From Clostridium sp. AN503 (lineage in GTDB: Bacteria; Bacillota; Clostridia; Lachnospirales; Lachnospiraceae): a stretch of DNA of 64,000 nt. The position numbers and the translations under genes are program-made. The notes under the pieces were generated by a model. It was not told where the DNA came from, searched no databases, and saw nothing but the letters and a program-made list of their open reading frames with translations. How positions within the stretch are numbered: position 1 is the first letter of the stretch; every line of letters starts with the position of its first letter. The stretch is taken from assembly GCF_040719375.1 (NCBI RefSeq), contig NZ_JBFDTP010000002.1, positions 1,054,001 through 1,118,000 on the forward strand, in the 5' to 3' direction. Positions 32,042 through 40,338 of this stretch are shown one piece after another.

Positions 32042-32950
32042 TTATTTGATTTTTATTGGCAGTATCCAGTGTTCCATATACGCACAATCATCTGTGACAG
32101 GATAATACATTTCTCCTGCAAAATCAGTAGTGGTTAACTTGTGTTTTTTCATCCAGTGCGTCATAAAGGTCTGCGCTTTATAGACAGCTGAATTTGTTAA
32201 TTCTTCAAAGTTTTCGGCTTCAAATCCGCAGACAAGATACTCTGCACTTGGGAGTTCAAAGACTGCAAAGCCATCTTCAATAGAGCCATATTCGGCTTCG
32301 GCTCCTGCCATATAGGTGCAGTAACCCTCCTGAGCTTCGCCCATATAAAGTGCACCAAATTCATTGCCATCTGCAAGCAAATGTGGAATTTTAGGTTTTA
32401 CTTTATGAAATTCATCCCATAGTTTTGCGGCAAATGAAACACTTGTATCGGTGCCGCCCATTAACTCTGTAATAGGTATTTCCTTTGCTATTCCGATAAA
32501 AGTTCGTGGTGCGGTTAATTGCCTGCGCATGACTTCAAGCACAATACCATCTGTAACTAATGGAACATTCTCATCAACCATTACATAATTTAAAACCAAC
32601 TCTGGTTTTACAAATTGATTGAGATGGACGCCCGTTATACGGTATTCGTCGGGTGTGATCCCATACGTCTCTTTAAACGCTCTTGTAAAGCTGGCATGAC
32701 TGGAAAAACCGTAGTCCAATGCGATGTCAAGTATGCGGCTGTTTTTTACTTTCAGGTCATTTACTGCCTGTGCTAACCTGCGAAGTTTTATATATTCGCA
32801 GACAGGTCTCTTGACTAAGCGGGAGAAAAGTCTTTGAAAATAAAACGGTGACAAGTTGGCGGTCTCTGCCAGTTTGTCTATTGGTATTTCCTCTGTTAAG
32901 TTGTTTTCAATATAGTCAACCGATTTTTGAATCGCTTCCCATGCGTGCAT
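32042..32950 (-). CDS. AraC family regulator with GyrI-like sensor
   Basis: A 302-residue regulator with an N-terminal AraC double helix-turn-helix (residues about 8-105: IDKLAETANLSPFYFQRLFS, DIALDYGFSSHASFTRAF, YGITPDEYR) and a C-terminal GyrI-like small-molecule-binding domain from about 140 (FIGIAKEIPITELMGGTD, YMAGAEAEYGSIEDGFAVFE). This is the Rob/SoxS-like arrangement found in drug- and stress-responsive regulators. It has a GGAGGAT site. The gene is flanked by two hairpin elements in opposite orientation. No target gene is obvious next to it. Confidence 0.88.
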   Translation of the reverse strand: MHAWEAIQKSVDYIENNLTEEIPIDKLAETANLSPFYFQRLFSRLVKRPVCEYIKLRRLAQAVNDLKVKNSRILDIALDYGFSSHASFTRAFKETYGITPDEYRITGVHLNQFVKPELVLNYVMVDENVPLVTDGIVLEVMRRQLTAPRTFIGIAKEIPITELMGGTDTSVSFAAKLWDEFHKVKPKIPHLLADGNEFGALYMGEAQEGYCTYMAGAEAEYGSIEDGFAVFELPSAEYLVCGFEAENFEELTNSAVYKAQTFMTHWMKKHKLTTTDFAGEMYYPVTDDCAYMEHWILPIKIK

Positions 32951-33094
32951 ATGTTCATCCTCCTTTGTTTCTTTAAATATATCAGAAAAATTTCACATAG
33001 GCTTTTCACACAATGCTTTTTTACAAAATTAGCTGCATATACGCTAAACCATAGCCAGCAGGTTTTCTATCCTGCGCACTGAGAATGCTTCGCC

Positions 33095-33296
33095 GGATAA
33101 GAAAGCCCTCGGGGGACGGCGGAAAAAGTTTTCTATGTCTTCCGTTTGGAGACAGATTGAGGCCGGAGCCGTGTGGAGAGCGGACTGCACAGGTTCATTG
33201 TGCTGTCCGAATCGCCACATGGCTCCGGCCTCAATCTGTCGTAAACAGGAAGACATAGAAAACTTTTTCCGCCGTCCCCCGAGGGCTTTCTTATCC
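33095..33296 (+). repeat. Long hairpin repeat element, copy 3
   Basis: The best-paired copy: about 97-nt arms with only a few mismatches around the loop AGGTTCATT (near 33191). The outer stem is GCCCTCGGGGGACGGCGG with its complement. Arm A is on the left as in copy 1. In the middle of the stem ATTGAGG pairs with CCTCAAT, where copies 1 and 2 have A-rich and T-rich partners. It sits between the start of the araC-type gene and the end of the small membrane-protein gene. Confidence 0.9.
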
Positions 33297-33320
33297 CTCC
33301 AACATCTCAATCCATCAAAC

Positions 33321-33755
33321 TTACTGCGGCCCCAGATACTGATCCCCGCTGAACCCAAGAATCAGGATAAAGATCGGATTCAAAAAGATCAGGCCCAGTG
33401 TAAACCCAACACCGTGACCAAATGCCAGGGACAGCTTATGCATGCCAATGATGTTGACGATGTATCCGGCTAATGCGATAACGCCTCCGATGATGGAAAC
33501 AGCGCCATCCATGTTGGTCATGAATGTTCCAACGATCGTAGCGGCCAACCCAACCCAGAACATGGTAGTGTTCCAGGTGATCTTGTACTGTGTGTAGCCG
33601 TTATAAAACGGGATCAGGGACTTCCAGCCGGCTTCGCCTGCTTTGGTAAAGATCCTCCATAAGGCAATTGCCTGGATTACATACCACCCGAGCACACAGA
33701 CGAGAACAAGGCCCATGGACGCTAAAAGGATTCCTACTGCTGCTGATTCACTCAT
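33321..33755 (-). CDS. DUF5684-type small membrane protein
   Basis: A 144-residue membrane protein with four hydrophobic segments. The conserved piece FTKAGEAGWKSLIPFYNGYT between the first two segments is typical of the DUF5684 (signal-peptidase-associated-like) group. Function unknown. It starts with an AAAGAGGT site after a long AU-rich leader and a strong promoter at 33817-33845 on the minus strand. Confidence 0.83.
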   Translation of the reverse strand: MSESAAVGILLASMGLVLVCVLGWYVIQAIALWRIFTKAGEAGWKSLIPFYNGYTQYKITWNTTMFWVGLAATIVGTFMTNMDGAVSIIGGVIALAGYIVNIIGMHKLSLAFGHGVGFTLGLIFLNPIFILILGFSGDQYLGPQ

Positions 33756-33816
33756 AATGTTGTACCTCTTTCCTTAAGTATAAAAATTTTATAAACTTTA
33801 TAAAAAATACATTTTC

Positions 33817-33845
33817 ATTATAAGGTAAGGAAGGGGGTACGTCAA
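33817..33845 (-). promoter_or_regulatory. Promoter of the DUF5684 gene
   Basis: On the minus strand TTGACG (33840-33845) and TATAAT (33817-33822) are 17 bp apart. The leader that follows has repeated TTTATAAA blocks and is very AT-rich. Confidence 0.85.
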
Positions 33846-33965
33846 CCCGATTTTGTGATACATTTATACACATTTTCCATTATAATCAGATAAAATTGAA
33901 ATTTGTCGTTTTTGTAAGAATTCAGAACCAATTTCTTACGTCTTCTTACGGATTCCTGACTTCCC

Positions 33966-33996
33966 TTGACCCTGGAACCGTTCCATGGTGTAGAGT
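33966..33996 (+). promoter_or_regulatory. Promoter of the cell-wall-repeat protein, long spacer
   Basis: TTGACC (33966-33971) and TAGAGT (33991-33996) are 19 bp apart, with the dyad TGGAACCGTTCCA in the spacer. This geometry is typical of MerR-activated promoters. A MerR-family gene lies convergent just downstream of the target gene, and its own promoter spacer contains GGTTCCA. Confidence 0.5.
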
Positions 33997-34052
33997 GATG
34001 TCATCGGAGGGAAAACCGATAAACACGCAGATTGCGAAAGGAGATAAAGGAC

Positions 34053-35507
34053 ATGAAAAAGCAGACAAAGAGATGGTTGATCCCCTGTGCTGCGGCAGCA
34101 TTTACGATAGGAGCATCGATGATGTCGTTCGCAGCTACCGGATGGCAGCAGGAGGACGGCGAGTGGCGCTACTATGACAGGAGCGGAAGTCCGGTTGAAA
34201 ATGAATGGAAGAAATCAGGAAACTCCTGGTTCTGGCTGGATGAGAATGGTTATATGGCCACAAGCCAGTTGATCGAGGATGAGGACAATTACTACTATGT
34301 AGATGAAAACGGCATCCAGGTAAAGAATCAGTGGAGAGAGCTGGAGAATGAAGATCCGGGAGAGGATGACATGGATACGGCATGGTATTACTTCGGACCG
34401 AATGCAAAGGCATACAAAGCTCCTGATTCCGGCAAGACTACATTTAAGACGATCGTGAAGGCCAACGGGGCCAGCAAAAAGTTTGCATTTGATTCAGAAG
34501 GACGGATGCTTTACGGATGGGTCAATGACCAGTCCGAGCGGGTGACCGGAGAGGACGCATGGCAGAACGCAGAGTACTACTTAGGCGGATACGGCGACGG
34601 CGAAATGCGTGTGAACCAGTGGGAGAAGCTGGATGTAGAGGATGACGAGCAGGAGGACGATGACTTTGACGGCTGGTACTGGTTCTACTTCAGAAGCAAC
34701 GGTAAGAAGACCGTGGACGGGACCAAGACCATCAACGGCAAGAAATACCGCTTTGAAGAGCACGGCAACGCAGTGTTCAACTGGTTTGCAACTGCAAGTA
34801 ACGCCACTGCCACACCTGGCGATATGTTCTACAGCCAGCCTCAGGACAGCTGGTTATCCACTGGCTGGTTCAAGACGGTACCGGGTGAGGATGTAGATCC
34901 GGAGGGCTATGCAGATGGTGATGAGCGCTGGTTCTATGCTACCAAGGACGGCGAGATCGTTAAGAGCGAGATCAAGAAGATCAACGGTTACTACTATGGA
35001 TTTGATGAATACGGCAAGATGCTGGAGGGCCTCTACAAACTGAGCGTCAACGACAGGAATATCACCTCCTACGAGGAGATTGAGACCGAAGACGACCTGC
35101 CTGAGGCAGATGAAGGCTGGGATGTATATTACTTCGGCGGCAGTGCAAAGGACGGCGCCATGAAGACCGGCACCGCTACCATCGACATCGACGGCGAGAA
35201 GTACACCTACAACTTCCGCAAATCCGGTGATGACCGCGGTAAGGGCTACAACGGGATCAACGACGGCGTTATCTATGAGAAGGGGAAACGGATTGAGGCT
35301 GACAAGGATGAGAAGCTGAAAGTAGTGACCCTGGACAGTGATGATGAGGACGAGAGCGGAGACTTCCTGGTAAATACCTCCGGTAAGATCCAGAAGAGCA
35401 AGAAGAACGTCAAAGACGGCGACGACCGCTACTACTGCACAGACAGCAAGGGCAGAGTTACCTATCAGGGTACCGAGAAGTGGACCGCTGATATGGATAA
35501 AGAATAA
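34053..35507 (+). CDS. Secreted cell-wall-binding repeat protein
   Basis: A 484-residue secreted protein. A signal peptide (MKKQTKRWLIPCAAAAFTIG, cleavage near SFAATG) is followed by about eight choline-binding-type repeats with the W-x-x-x-x-G-x-W-Y-Y pattern (GWQQEDGEWRYYDRSGSPVE, NSWFWLDENGYMATSQL). The protein is highly acidic, with several DDE/EDD clusters. No catalytic domain is visible, so it is probably a structural or ligand-binding wall protein. The frame opens at 34032, but ATG 34053 follows AAAGGAG and begins the signal peptide. Confidence 0.87.
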   Translation: MKKQTKRWLIPCAAAAFTIGASMMSFAATGWQQEDGEWRYYDRSGSPVENEWKKSGNSWFWLDENGYMATSQLIEDEDNYYYVDENGIQVKNQWRELENEDPGEDDMDTAWYYFGPNAKAYKAPDSGKTTFKTIVKANGASKKFAFDSEGRMLYGWVNDQSERVTGEDAWQNAEYYLGGYGDGEMRVNQWEKLDVEDDEQEDDDFDGWYWFYFRSNGKKTVDGTKTINGKKYRFEEHGNAVFNWFATASNATATPGDMFYSQPQDSWLSTGWFKTVPGEDVDPEGYADGDERWFYATKDGEIVKSEIKKINGYYYGFDEYGKMLEGLYKLSVNDRNITSYEEIETEDDLPEADEGWDVYYFGGSAKDGAMKTGTATIDIDGEKYTYNFRKSGDDRGKGYNGINDGVIYEKGKRIEADKDEKLKVVTLDSDDEDESGDFLVNTSGKIQKSKKNVKDGDDRYYCTDSKGRVTYQGTEKWTADMDKE

Positions 35508-35552
35508 TCTTAACATCACACAACTTTAAATAGAAATGCATTCTCTCACAAT

Positions 35553-35597
35553 AGAAGGCCGGATGCCAGGTGATCTCACCAGGGCATCCGGCCTTCT
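35553..35597. terminator. Bidirectional terminator hairpin
   Basis: A perfect 15-bp stem (AGAAGGCCGGATGCC and its complement) encloses an inner GGTGA/TCACC stem. It lies between convergent stops at 35507 and 35613. T-runs on both sides are weak. Confidence 0.8.
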
Positions 35598-35612
35598 GAA
35601 TATAAAAATGGA

Positions 35613-36425
35613 TTAAAAAACGGGAAGATACAGCTGAAGATAGTAAAACTGCTTTCCTCTCTCCAGCCCCTGCATGGCAAAGGTGCAGTAAAGCTGGTGG
35701 GAGATCATCAGTCCCTGGTCTTCTGCCCAGGAGATCATACTGCGGATATTTTCATCTGGCGGAACCCGGGTGGGGGATACGCAGAATGAGGAGACGCACA
35801 GGGAAGGCTGAGTGAGCGTTGGGGTGTTGGCCGGAATGTCATAATCCACGTATTCCGCCAGCTCCTGTTTGAGTACCAGCTGTGAGTTCTTATAATCTAT
35901 GGTAATGGATTCCCCGGTCTGCTGCCAGGCATACTCGTCATAGACATACATCATGTCCAGGCCGGGATAGTTCCGGGCGTACTCAAACCACAGTTCAATC
36001 CCGTCCTTGAAACCGGCGTGGGGAACGATGATATAAGCGGCAGGGATGTTGCCCAGCATCACTTCATTTAAATGATTGCGGATATTTTCGCAGTCGTTCT
36101 GGGTTAAGTGCAGCCGGGCAATGGTCTGCTGGTGGCGGCGGATCTCCTGCTGTTCCTCCGCCAGCCGGTTCTCCAGCAGTCCGGCCAGATGGTCGATGCC
36201 GGTGTCACTGGTCCACAGGGTCGTGATATCGTCCAGCCCCAGATCCATCTTCCTCTGATAGAGGATGCTAAGAAGCCTCGCAATCTCAATATCTGTATAG
36301 TAACGGTAGCCGTTGTCCCCCTTTTCTGAGGAGAGGATCCCGCGTTTTTCATAATAGCGCAGCGTGTCCCTGCTGAGTCCCATCAGGTTTGCCACGTCTC
36401 CGATCAAATATTTCGTCTTTTCCAT
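35613..36425 (-). CDS. MerR family regulator with large effector domain
   Basis: A 270-residue regulator. The N-terminal MerR winged helix (IGDVANLMGLSRDTLRYYEK, YRYYTDIEIARLLSILYQRK) is followed by a coiled-coil helix and a C-terminal domain of about 130 residues like BmrR/GyrI-type sensor folds. The frame opens 17 codons upstream, but ATG 36425 has GGAGGT 9 bp before it and starts the normal MerR N-terminus. Its promoter on the minus strand (TTGATT-17-TATACC) carries GGTTCCA in the spacer, as does the promoter at 33966. Confidence 0.86.
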   Translation of the reverse strand: MEKTKYLIGDVANLMGLSRDTLRYYEKRGILSSEKGDNGYRYYTDIEIARLLSILYQRKMDLGLDDITTLWTSDTGIDHLAGLLENRLAEEQQEIRRHQQTIARLHLTQNDCENIRNHLNEVMLGNIPAAYIIVPHAGFKDGIELWFEYARNYPGLDMMYVYDEYAWQQTGESITIDYKNSQLVLKQELAEYVDYDIPANTPTLTQPSLCVSSFCVSPTRVPPDENIRSMISWAEDQGLMISHQLYCTFAMQGLERGKQFYYLQLYLPVF

Positions 36426-36519
36426 AAAATTTCCACCTCCATTACAAGGTATAACAGGATGGAACCTGAAAATCAATGAATGTAATAAAACTGTAATAAT
36501 GTGTAAGAGTCTTTAAGAT

Positions 36520-36548
36520 TTGTTAAATAATACCGGCTGTGATATAAT
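36520..36548 (+). promoter_or_regulatory. Promoter of the CorA-like gene
   Basis: TTGTTA (36520-36525) and TATAAT (36543-36548) have a 17-bp spacer. Transcription would begin near 36555, leaving a leader of about 20 bp before ATG 36576, which argues against the earlier ATG at 36555 as the start. Confidence 0.75.
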
Positions 36549-36575
36549 AAGGTCATGATCGGAAGAGGTGGGAGT

Positions 36576-37487
36576 ATGAAAACGATAGAGAAAAAGGGGC
36601 TGATCCGGACGGGAGGCAGCCGGGAATATGAGCCGGGTGATATCCTGATCACAGGCATGGGGATGGAGGAATTCAAACAGACAGAGCACGATCTGCCTCA
36701 CCGGATCCAGCTGTTGCAGGATATGGAGCGTCTCCAGTACTGCAAGGCGGAGCTTTATCCGGGATGTATCATGGGGACCATGGCGATCCCGGTAAAGGCA
36801 GATCTTTCCGGGAAAAAGAAGGAGCTTGGGTACTATATGGACGGGCAGCATTTTTTGCTGGTGGGGGAGGATACTGACCAGATCCTGGATCGGATGGAGG
36901 CCCACACCCTCCGGGATGGTGGAACCCCGGTAGACGTGCTGGCTGATTTTTTAAACCTGCTGATCGAGGATGAGGTGCCATTTCTCCAGCATATGGAAGA
37001 AAAACTGAGCCAGATTGAGGAAGGGCTGCTGAATCACATTCCGAAGAACTTTTACCAGATCGTCATCCGGTACCGCAGGCAGCTTTTGGTACTTCATACC
37101 TATTATGAACAGCTCATTAATATGTCGGATATGATCGAGAATAACCATGGCGGCCTTCTGGATGACCGGGAATGCCAGCGTTTCACCTCCTTCGAGGCCC
37201 GTGCGGAGCGTCTGCACAACCACGTGGAGATGCTGCGGGAGTATGTGCTCCAGATCCGGGAGATGTACCAGACCCAGATCGATGTGAGCCAGAACCATGC
37301 CATGAACCTCCTTACTGTAGTTACCAGCCTGTTCTTACCTTTGAGTATCCTGGTGGGCTGGTATGGCATGAACTTTATCAATATGCCGGAGCTGCGGTGG
37401 GCGTACGGTTATCCGGTCATGATCGGCCTGTCTGTGGGGATATTGATTCTGGAGATCTGTTTTTTCAAGAAGAAAGGGCTTCTGTAG
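36576..37487 (+). CDS. corA: CorA-like magnesium/divalent cation transporter
   Basis: A 303-residue CorA-superfamily channel protein: a cytoplasmic helical domain, a long stalk helix and two C-terminal transmembrane segments. The signature YGMNF follows TM1 (LTVVTSLFLPLSILVGWYGM) and the loop continues NMPELRWAYGYP as in classic CorA proteins. AGAGGTGGGAG lies before ATG 36576. The family carries Mg2+, Co2+ or Ni2+, and the GMN filter supports divalent cation uptake. Confidence 0.9.
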   Translation: MKTIEKKGLIRTGGSREYEPGDILITGMGMEEFKQTEHDLPHRIQLLQDMERLQYCKAELYPGCIMGTMAIPVKADLSGKKKELGYYMDGQHFLLVGEDTDQILDRMEAHTLRDGGTPVDVLADFLNLLIEDEVPFLQHMEEKLSQIEEGLLNHIPKNFYQIVIRYRRQLLVLHTYYEQLINMSDMIENNHGGLLDDRECQRFTSFEARAERLHNHVEMLREYVLQIREMYQTQIDVSQNHAMNLLTVVTSLFLPLSILVGWYGMNFINMPELRWAYGYPVMIGLSVGILILEICFFKKKGLL

Positions 37488-37519
37488 GGATTGGTGAAGA
37501 AGGGGCGTGGAGGAGGATT

Positions 37520-37600
37520 ATGGAATATACATTTACAGAAAAACTGTTTCAGGAGAGGCACATGCACCAGGGAGCTGGATGGATACTGCTGAAAAAGTAA
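37520..37600 (+). CDS. Small open reading frame, 26 residues
   Basis: MEYTFTEKLFQERHMHQGAG plus WILLKK is preceded by a very strong GGAGGAGG (37509-37516) 3-4 bp before the ATG. It lies 32 bp after corA and before the terminator at 37645, so it should be on the same transcript. It is soluble, basic at the end and matches nothing I recognise. The spacing to the ATG is short, so translation is likely but not certain. Confidence 0.4.
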   Translation: MEYTFTEKLFQERHMHQGAGWILLKK

Positions 37601-37644
37601 AAAATGTGTGGTGTAAATTGCTTTGGACGAATAAAACAAACCTT

Positions 37645-37698
37645 GCCCGGCTGTTGAGAGATTCTCCCAATTGAGAAAATCTCACCACCGGGCTTTCT
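37645..37698 (+). terminator. Terminator of the corA unit
   Basis: GCCCGG pairs with CCGGGC, and an inner stem forms between TGAGAGATTCTC-like and GAGAAAATCTCA sequences. TTTCTT follows. It directly abuts the next promoter. Confidence 0.75.
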
Positions 37699-37725
37699 TG
37701 ACATTTATAGTTAGCACGTGCTAAC
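37698..37725 (+). promoter_or_regulatory. Iron-type promoter and operator of DUF3793-flavodoxin
   Basis: TTGACA (37698-37703) is followed by the perfect 16-bp palindrome GTTAGCACGTGCTAAC (37710-37725), which overlaps the expected -10 region (TAACAT at 37722-37727). Closely similar sites overlap the -10 boxes of the feo operon (58985) and the fur-like gene (62585). A metalloregulator of the DtxR or Fur type is the likely binder. Confidence 0.75.
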
Positions 37726-37899
37726 ATATAAGTGCATTACAGAAAATGCATGAAAGCTTATGGATGGTCCACCGGCAAAACTGGATCAAATATAAGCCGC
37801 CGGAACATAAGCTGGCAGAACATAAGCAGCGATGATTCCGGGGATACTGAAAGTATCCTTTAAGTGTAGAAAATGTGATGGAGACAGGAGGGAACCGTG

Positions 37900-38490
37900 A
37901 TGTCGGCGGAAGCGATGCTCTCATTTTTACAGAATTGTACTCCGGAGGCAAGGCTGGGATTTAAAGTAGTGACCCAGTGCGCGCCGGTGTTAAAAGGCGT
38001 GAAGATATCGAATCTGATCACTGTAAAGCCGGGCGGTTGGCAGCAGATCCGGATGTTTTTAAGGAAAAGTCGGATCATCTGCATCCCGCTCTACGCAGAT
38101 CAGGACAGGGAAGTGCTGTTTTTGTACCGGTATGAGCAGCTGGAGGCTCATTTAAAGCGGCCTGAGGTACGCAGGTTTCTGCGGCGGTTCGGATATGGAT
38201 CTTTTGAGATCGCAGCAGTGTTAAAACAGCTTAAACGGCGGTATCAGCAGTATGCCGGTATGGGGAGAGAGTTTCCTCATGAGCTGGGAGTCCTTTTAGA
38301 ATATCCGGTCGGAGATGTGGAAGGTTTTATTGCCAACCGGGGAGAGAACAGCCTGGCGGCCCGGTACTGGAAGGTCTATGAGAACCCGCAGGAGGCGGAA
38401 CGCATCTTCCGCCTGTATGATGAGGCCAGGGAACAGGCGCTTGAGGAGATCATTCAAGGATACCCGTTGTATCAGGTAGCGGTTTCCTGA
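37900..38490 (+). CDS. DUF3793 family protein
   Basis: A 196-residue protein of the DUF3793 family, recognised by the opening CAPVLKGVKISNLI, the strand IPLYADQDREVLFLYRYEQL and FPHELGVLLEYPVGDVEGFI. In clostridia this gene is usually found next to flavodoxin or heme/iron genes, as here. Function is not known; a redox or heme-related role has been suggested only by neighbourhood. ATG 37900 has AGGAGG 8 bp upstream; an in-frame GTG lies at 37897. It is preceded by an iron-type operator. Confidence 0.87.
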   Translation: MSAEAMLSFLQNCTPEARLGFKVVTQCAPVLKGVKISNLITVKPGGWQQIRMFLRKSRIICIPLYADQDREVLFLYRYEQLEAHLKRPEVRRFLRRFGYGSFEIAAVLKQLKRRYQQYAGMGREFPHELGVLLEYPVGDVEGFIANRGENSLAARYWKVYENPQEAERIFRLYDEAREQALEEIIQGYPLYQVAVS

Positions 38491-38525
38491 TATAAAGATG
38501 TTATAATAATAAGGAGGCAGGAAAG

Positions 38526-38951
38526 ATGAAAGACGTATATGTAGTATATTGGAGCAGTACAGGTAATACAGAGGCGATGGCGAACGCAGTGGGCGAAGGG
38601 ATCAACGAAGCAGGCGGTAAGGCCCATGTGGTGGAGGTATCCGCCGCGGATGCGTCCGTACTGAAGGATGCGGACTGCTTTGCGCTGGGAGCGTCCGCCG
38701 CTGGCGCGGAGGAACTGGATTCGGATATGGATGATTTCGTGACTCAGGTGGAGGCTTTTGCTGCAGGAAAGACCATAGGGCTATTCGGCTCCTATGACTG
38801 GGGCGACGGCGAGTGGATGCGCCAGTGGACAGAGCGGATGACGACAGCAGGCGCGTCTGTGGTGAATGGAGAGGGTGTTACTGCGAACCTGGCGCCGGAG
38901 GAGGATGCTTTGGAGGCATGCAGGGCGCTGGGGGCGGCTCTGGCAAAATAG
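38526..38951 (+). CDS. Flavodoxin
   Basis: A 141-residue short-chain flavodoxin. The FMN phosphate loop is WSSTGNTEAMA near residue 8, the flavin-stacking loops are ALGASAAGAEELD and FGSYDWGDGEWM, and the C-terminus ends EACRALGAALAK. It replaces ferredoxin as a low-potential electron carrier when iron is short. The iron-type operator upstream of its partner DUF3793 gene, 36 bp apart, fits that role. AAGGAGG precedes the ATG. Confidence 0.95.
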   Translation: MKDVYVVYWSSTGNTEAMANAVGEGINEAGGKAHVVEVSAADASVLKDADCFALGASAAGAEELDSDMDDFVTQVEAFAAGKTIGLFGSYDWGDGEWMRQWTERMTTAGASVVNGEGVTANLAPEEDALEACRALGAALAK

Positions 38952-38991
38952 CTTTCAGGCAGAAGAAAATCAGGCGTAATGAAGTGCAATG

Positions 38992-39039
38992 AAAAGAGAA
39001 AGCCGATTTCCTGAATTTTGGGAAAGACTTTCTCTTTTT
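38992..39039 (+). terminator. Terminator after flavodoxin
   Basis: AAAAGAGAAAG pairs with CTTTCTCTTTT, with an inner TTTCC/GGGAAA stem, and the right arm runs into a T-run. It closes the DUF3793-flavodoxin unit. The rest of the 343-bp gap to the next gene is AT-rich and contains a TATACT box at about 39250 but no clear -35. Confidence 0.85.
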
Positions 39040-39294
39040 GCATGTTATATGATAATATGAATCAATGAGGCGGACTGAAATGTGAGAAAGAAAGCATGAA
39101 ACGCAAAGTTTGGGAAAGTACTTATTATATATGGAAATATATGTAGAAAAAAAGAGCGATTGCGTGAAACCTGCGCAAAGTCCGCATAAAGTTACCATAA
39201 AGGTTACGCGGTCTTTCCTTTGCCTCCTTTCCTTTGCTGGAGAATTGTGGTATACTGTTTCAATGCGTTTATAGAAAGTGAGATTCACCGCAGA

Positions 39295-40338
39295 ATGAAA
39301 AAGATCAAACAGTTTTATGTTTTAATAGCAGCCGTGTTGATCATGCCGGTCCTCTTGACTGCCTGTGCCGCGCCAAATGCCGGCGTAAAGCAGGAGGAGC
39401 CTGGCGGGCGGCTGAACGTCGTGACGACCTTGTTTCCCTACTATGATTTTGCGCGTCAGGTCGCAGGTGATGATATTGATCTGACTCTGGTGGTCCCGGC
39501 CGGGATGGACAGTCATTCCTTTGAGCCGACCCCGGCGGATATGCGCACTATCCAAAATGCAGACATCCTGATCTGCAACGGCGGAGCCATGGAACACTGG
39601 CTGGATGAGGTGCTGGACTCCATTGATACCTCCGGCATGACGGTGGTGACCATGATGGATCACATCAACGCCGTGGAGGAAGAACATGTGGAAGGCATGG
39701 AGGACGCCGACCATGACCACGATACGGGGCGTGACCACGATGTGGACCAGGAGGTGGACCCGGGACATGAGACCTACATTGACTACGACGGCCATCAGGT
39801 GGAGATCGAGTATGATGAACACATCTGGACGTCCCCGGTCAATGCGATGAAGCTGACGGAGGTTATCCGGGACACCTTAGAACAGGCGGACCCGGACCAT
39901 GCAGATGGATATGAGTCTAATGCCGCCGCTTATTTAGAGCTTTTATCCCAGATTGACGCCGGGTTCCGGGAGGTTTCCGGCGCCCGTGTCCGCAATATGA
40001 TCGTGGTGGGGGATAAGTTCCCGTTCCGCTATCTGGCAGACGAGTACCGGCTGGATTACCGGGCGGCTTTTTCCGGATGCAGCACCGATACGGAGCCGAG
40101 CGCGAAGACCATCGCCTATCTGATCGACAAAGTACGGGATGAGAAGATCCCTGTGATATATTATCTGGAGCTGAGCAGCCGCCGTGTGGCGGAGATCATC
40201 TCGGAGGAGACGGGGGCAGAGCCTCTGCTTCTTCATTCCTGCCATAATGTGACCCGCGCCCAGTTTGAGGCCGGCATCACCTATGTGGAGCTGATGAGGC
40301 AGAATATTGAGAATTTGAGAAAAGGACTGGACGAATGA
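39295..40338 (+). CDS. znuA: Metal-binding lipoprotein of an ABC importer (ZnuA/AdcA type)
   Basis: A 347-residue cluster-9 solute-binding lipoprotein. The lipobox LTAC places the lipidated cysteine at residue 24. Domain motifs are VVTTLFPYYDFARQVAGDDI, PAGMDSHSFEPTPADMR and DEHIWTSPVNAMKLTEVI, with metal-ligand histidines in HSFEPT and EHIW. A His/Asp-rich loop (DADHDHDTGRDHDVDQE) is typical of zinc-type members. ATG 39295 starts the signal peptide; the earlier open frame is spurious. It overlaps znuC by 4 bp. Zinc is the best guess, manganese is possible. Confidence 0.9.
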   Translation: MKKIKQFYVLIAAVLIMPVLLTACAAPNAGVKQEEPGGRLNVVTTLFPYYDFARQVAGDDIDLTLVVPAGMDSHSFEPTPADMRTIQNADILICNGGAMEHWLDEVLDSIDTSGMTVVTMMDHINAVEEEHVEGMEDADHDHDTGRDHDVDQEVDPGHETYIDYDGHQVEIEYDEHIWTSPVNAMKLTEVIRDTLEQADPDHADGYESNAAAYLELLSQIDAGFREVSGARVRNMIVVGDKFPFRYLADEYRLDYRAAFSGCSTDTEPSAKTIAYLIDKVRDEKIPVIYYLELSSRRVAEIISEETGAEPLLLHSCHNVTRAQFEAGITYVELMRQNIENLRKGLDE

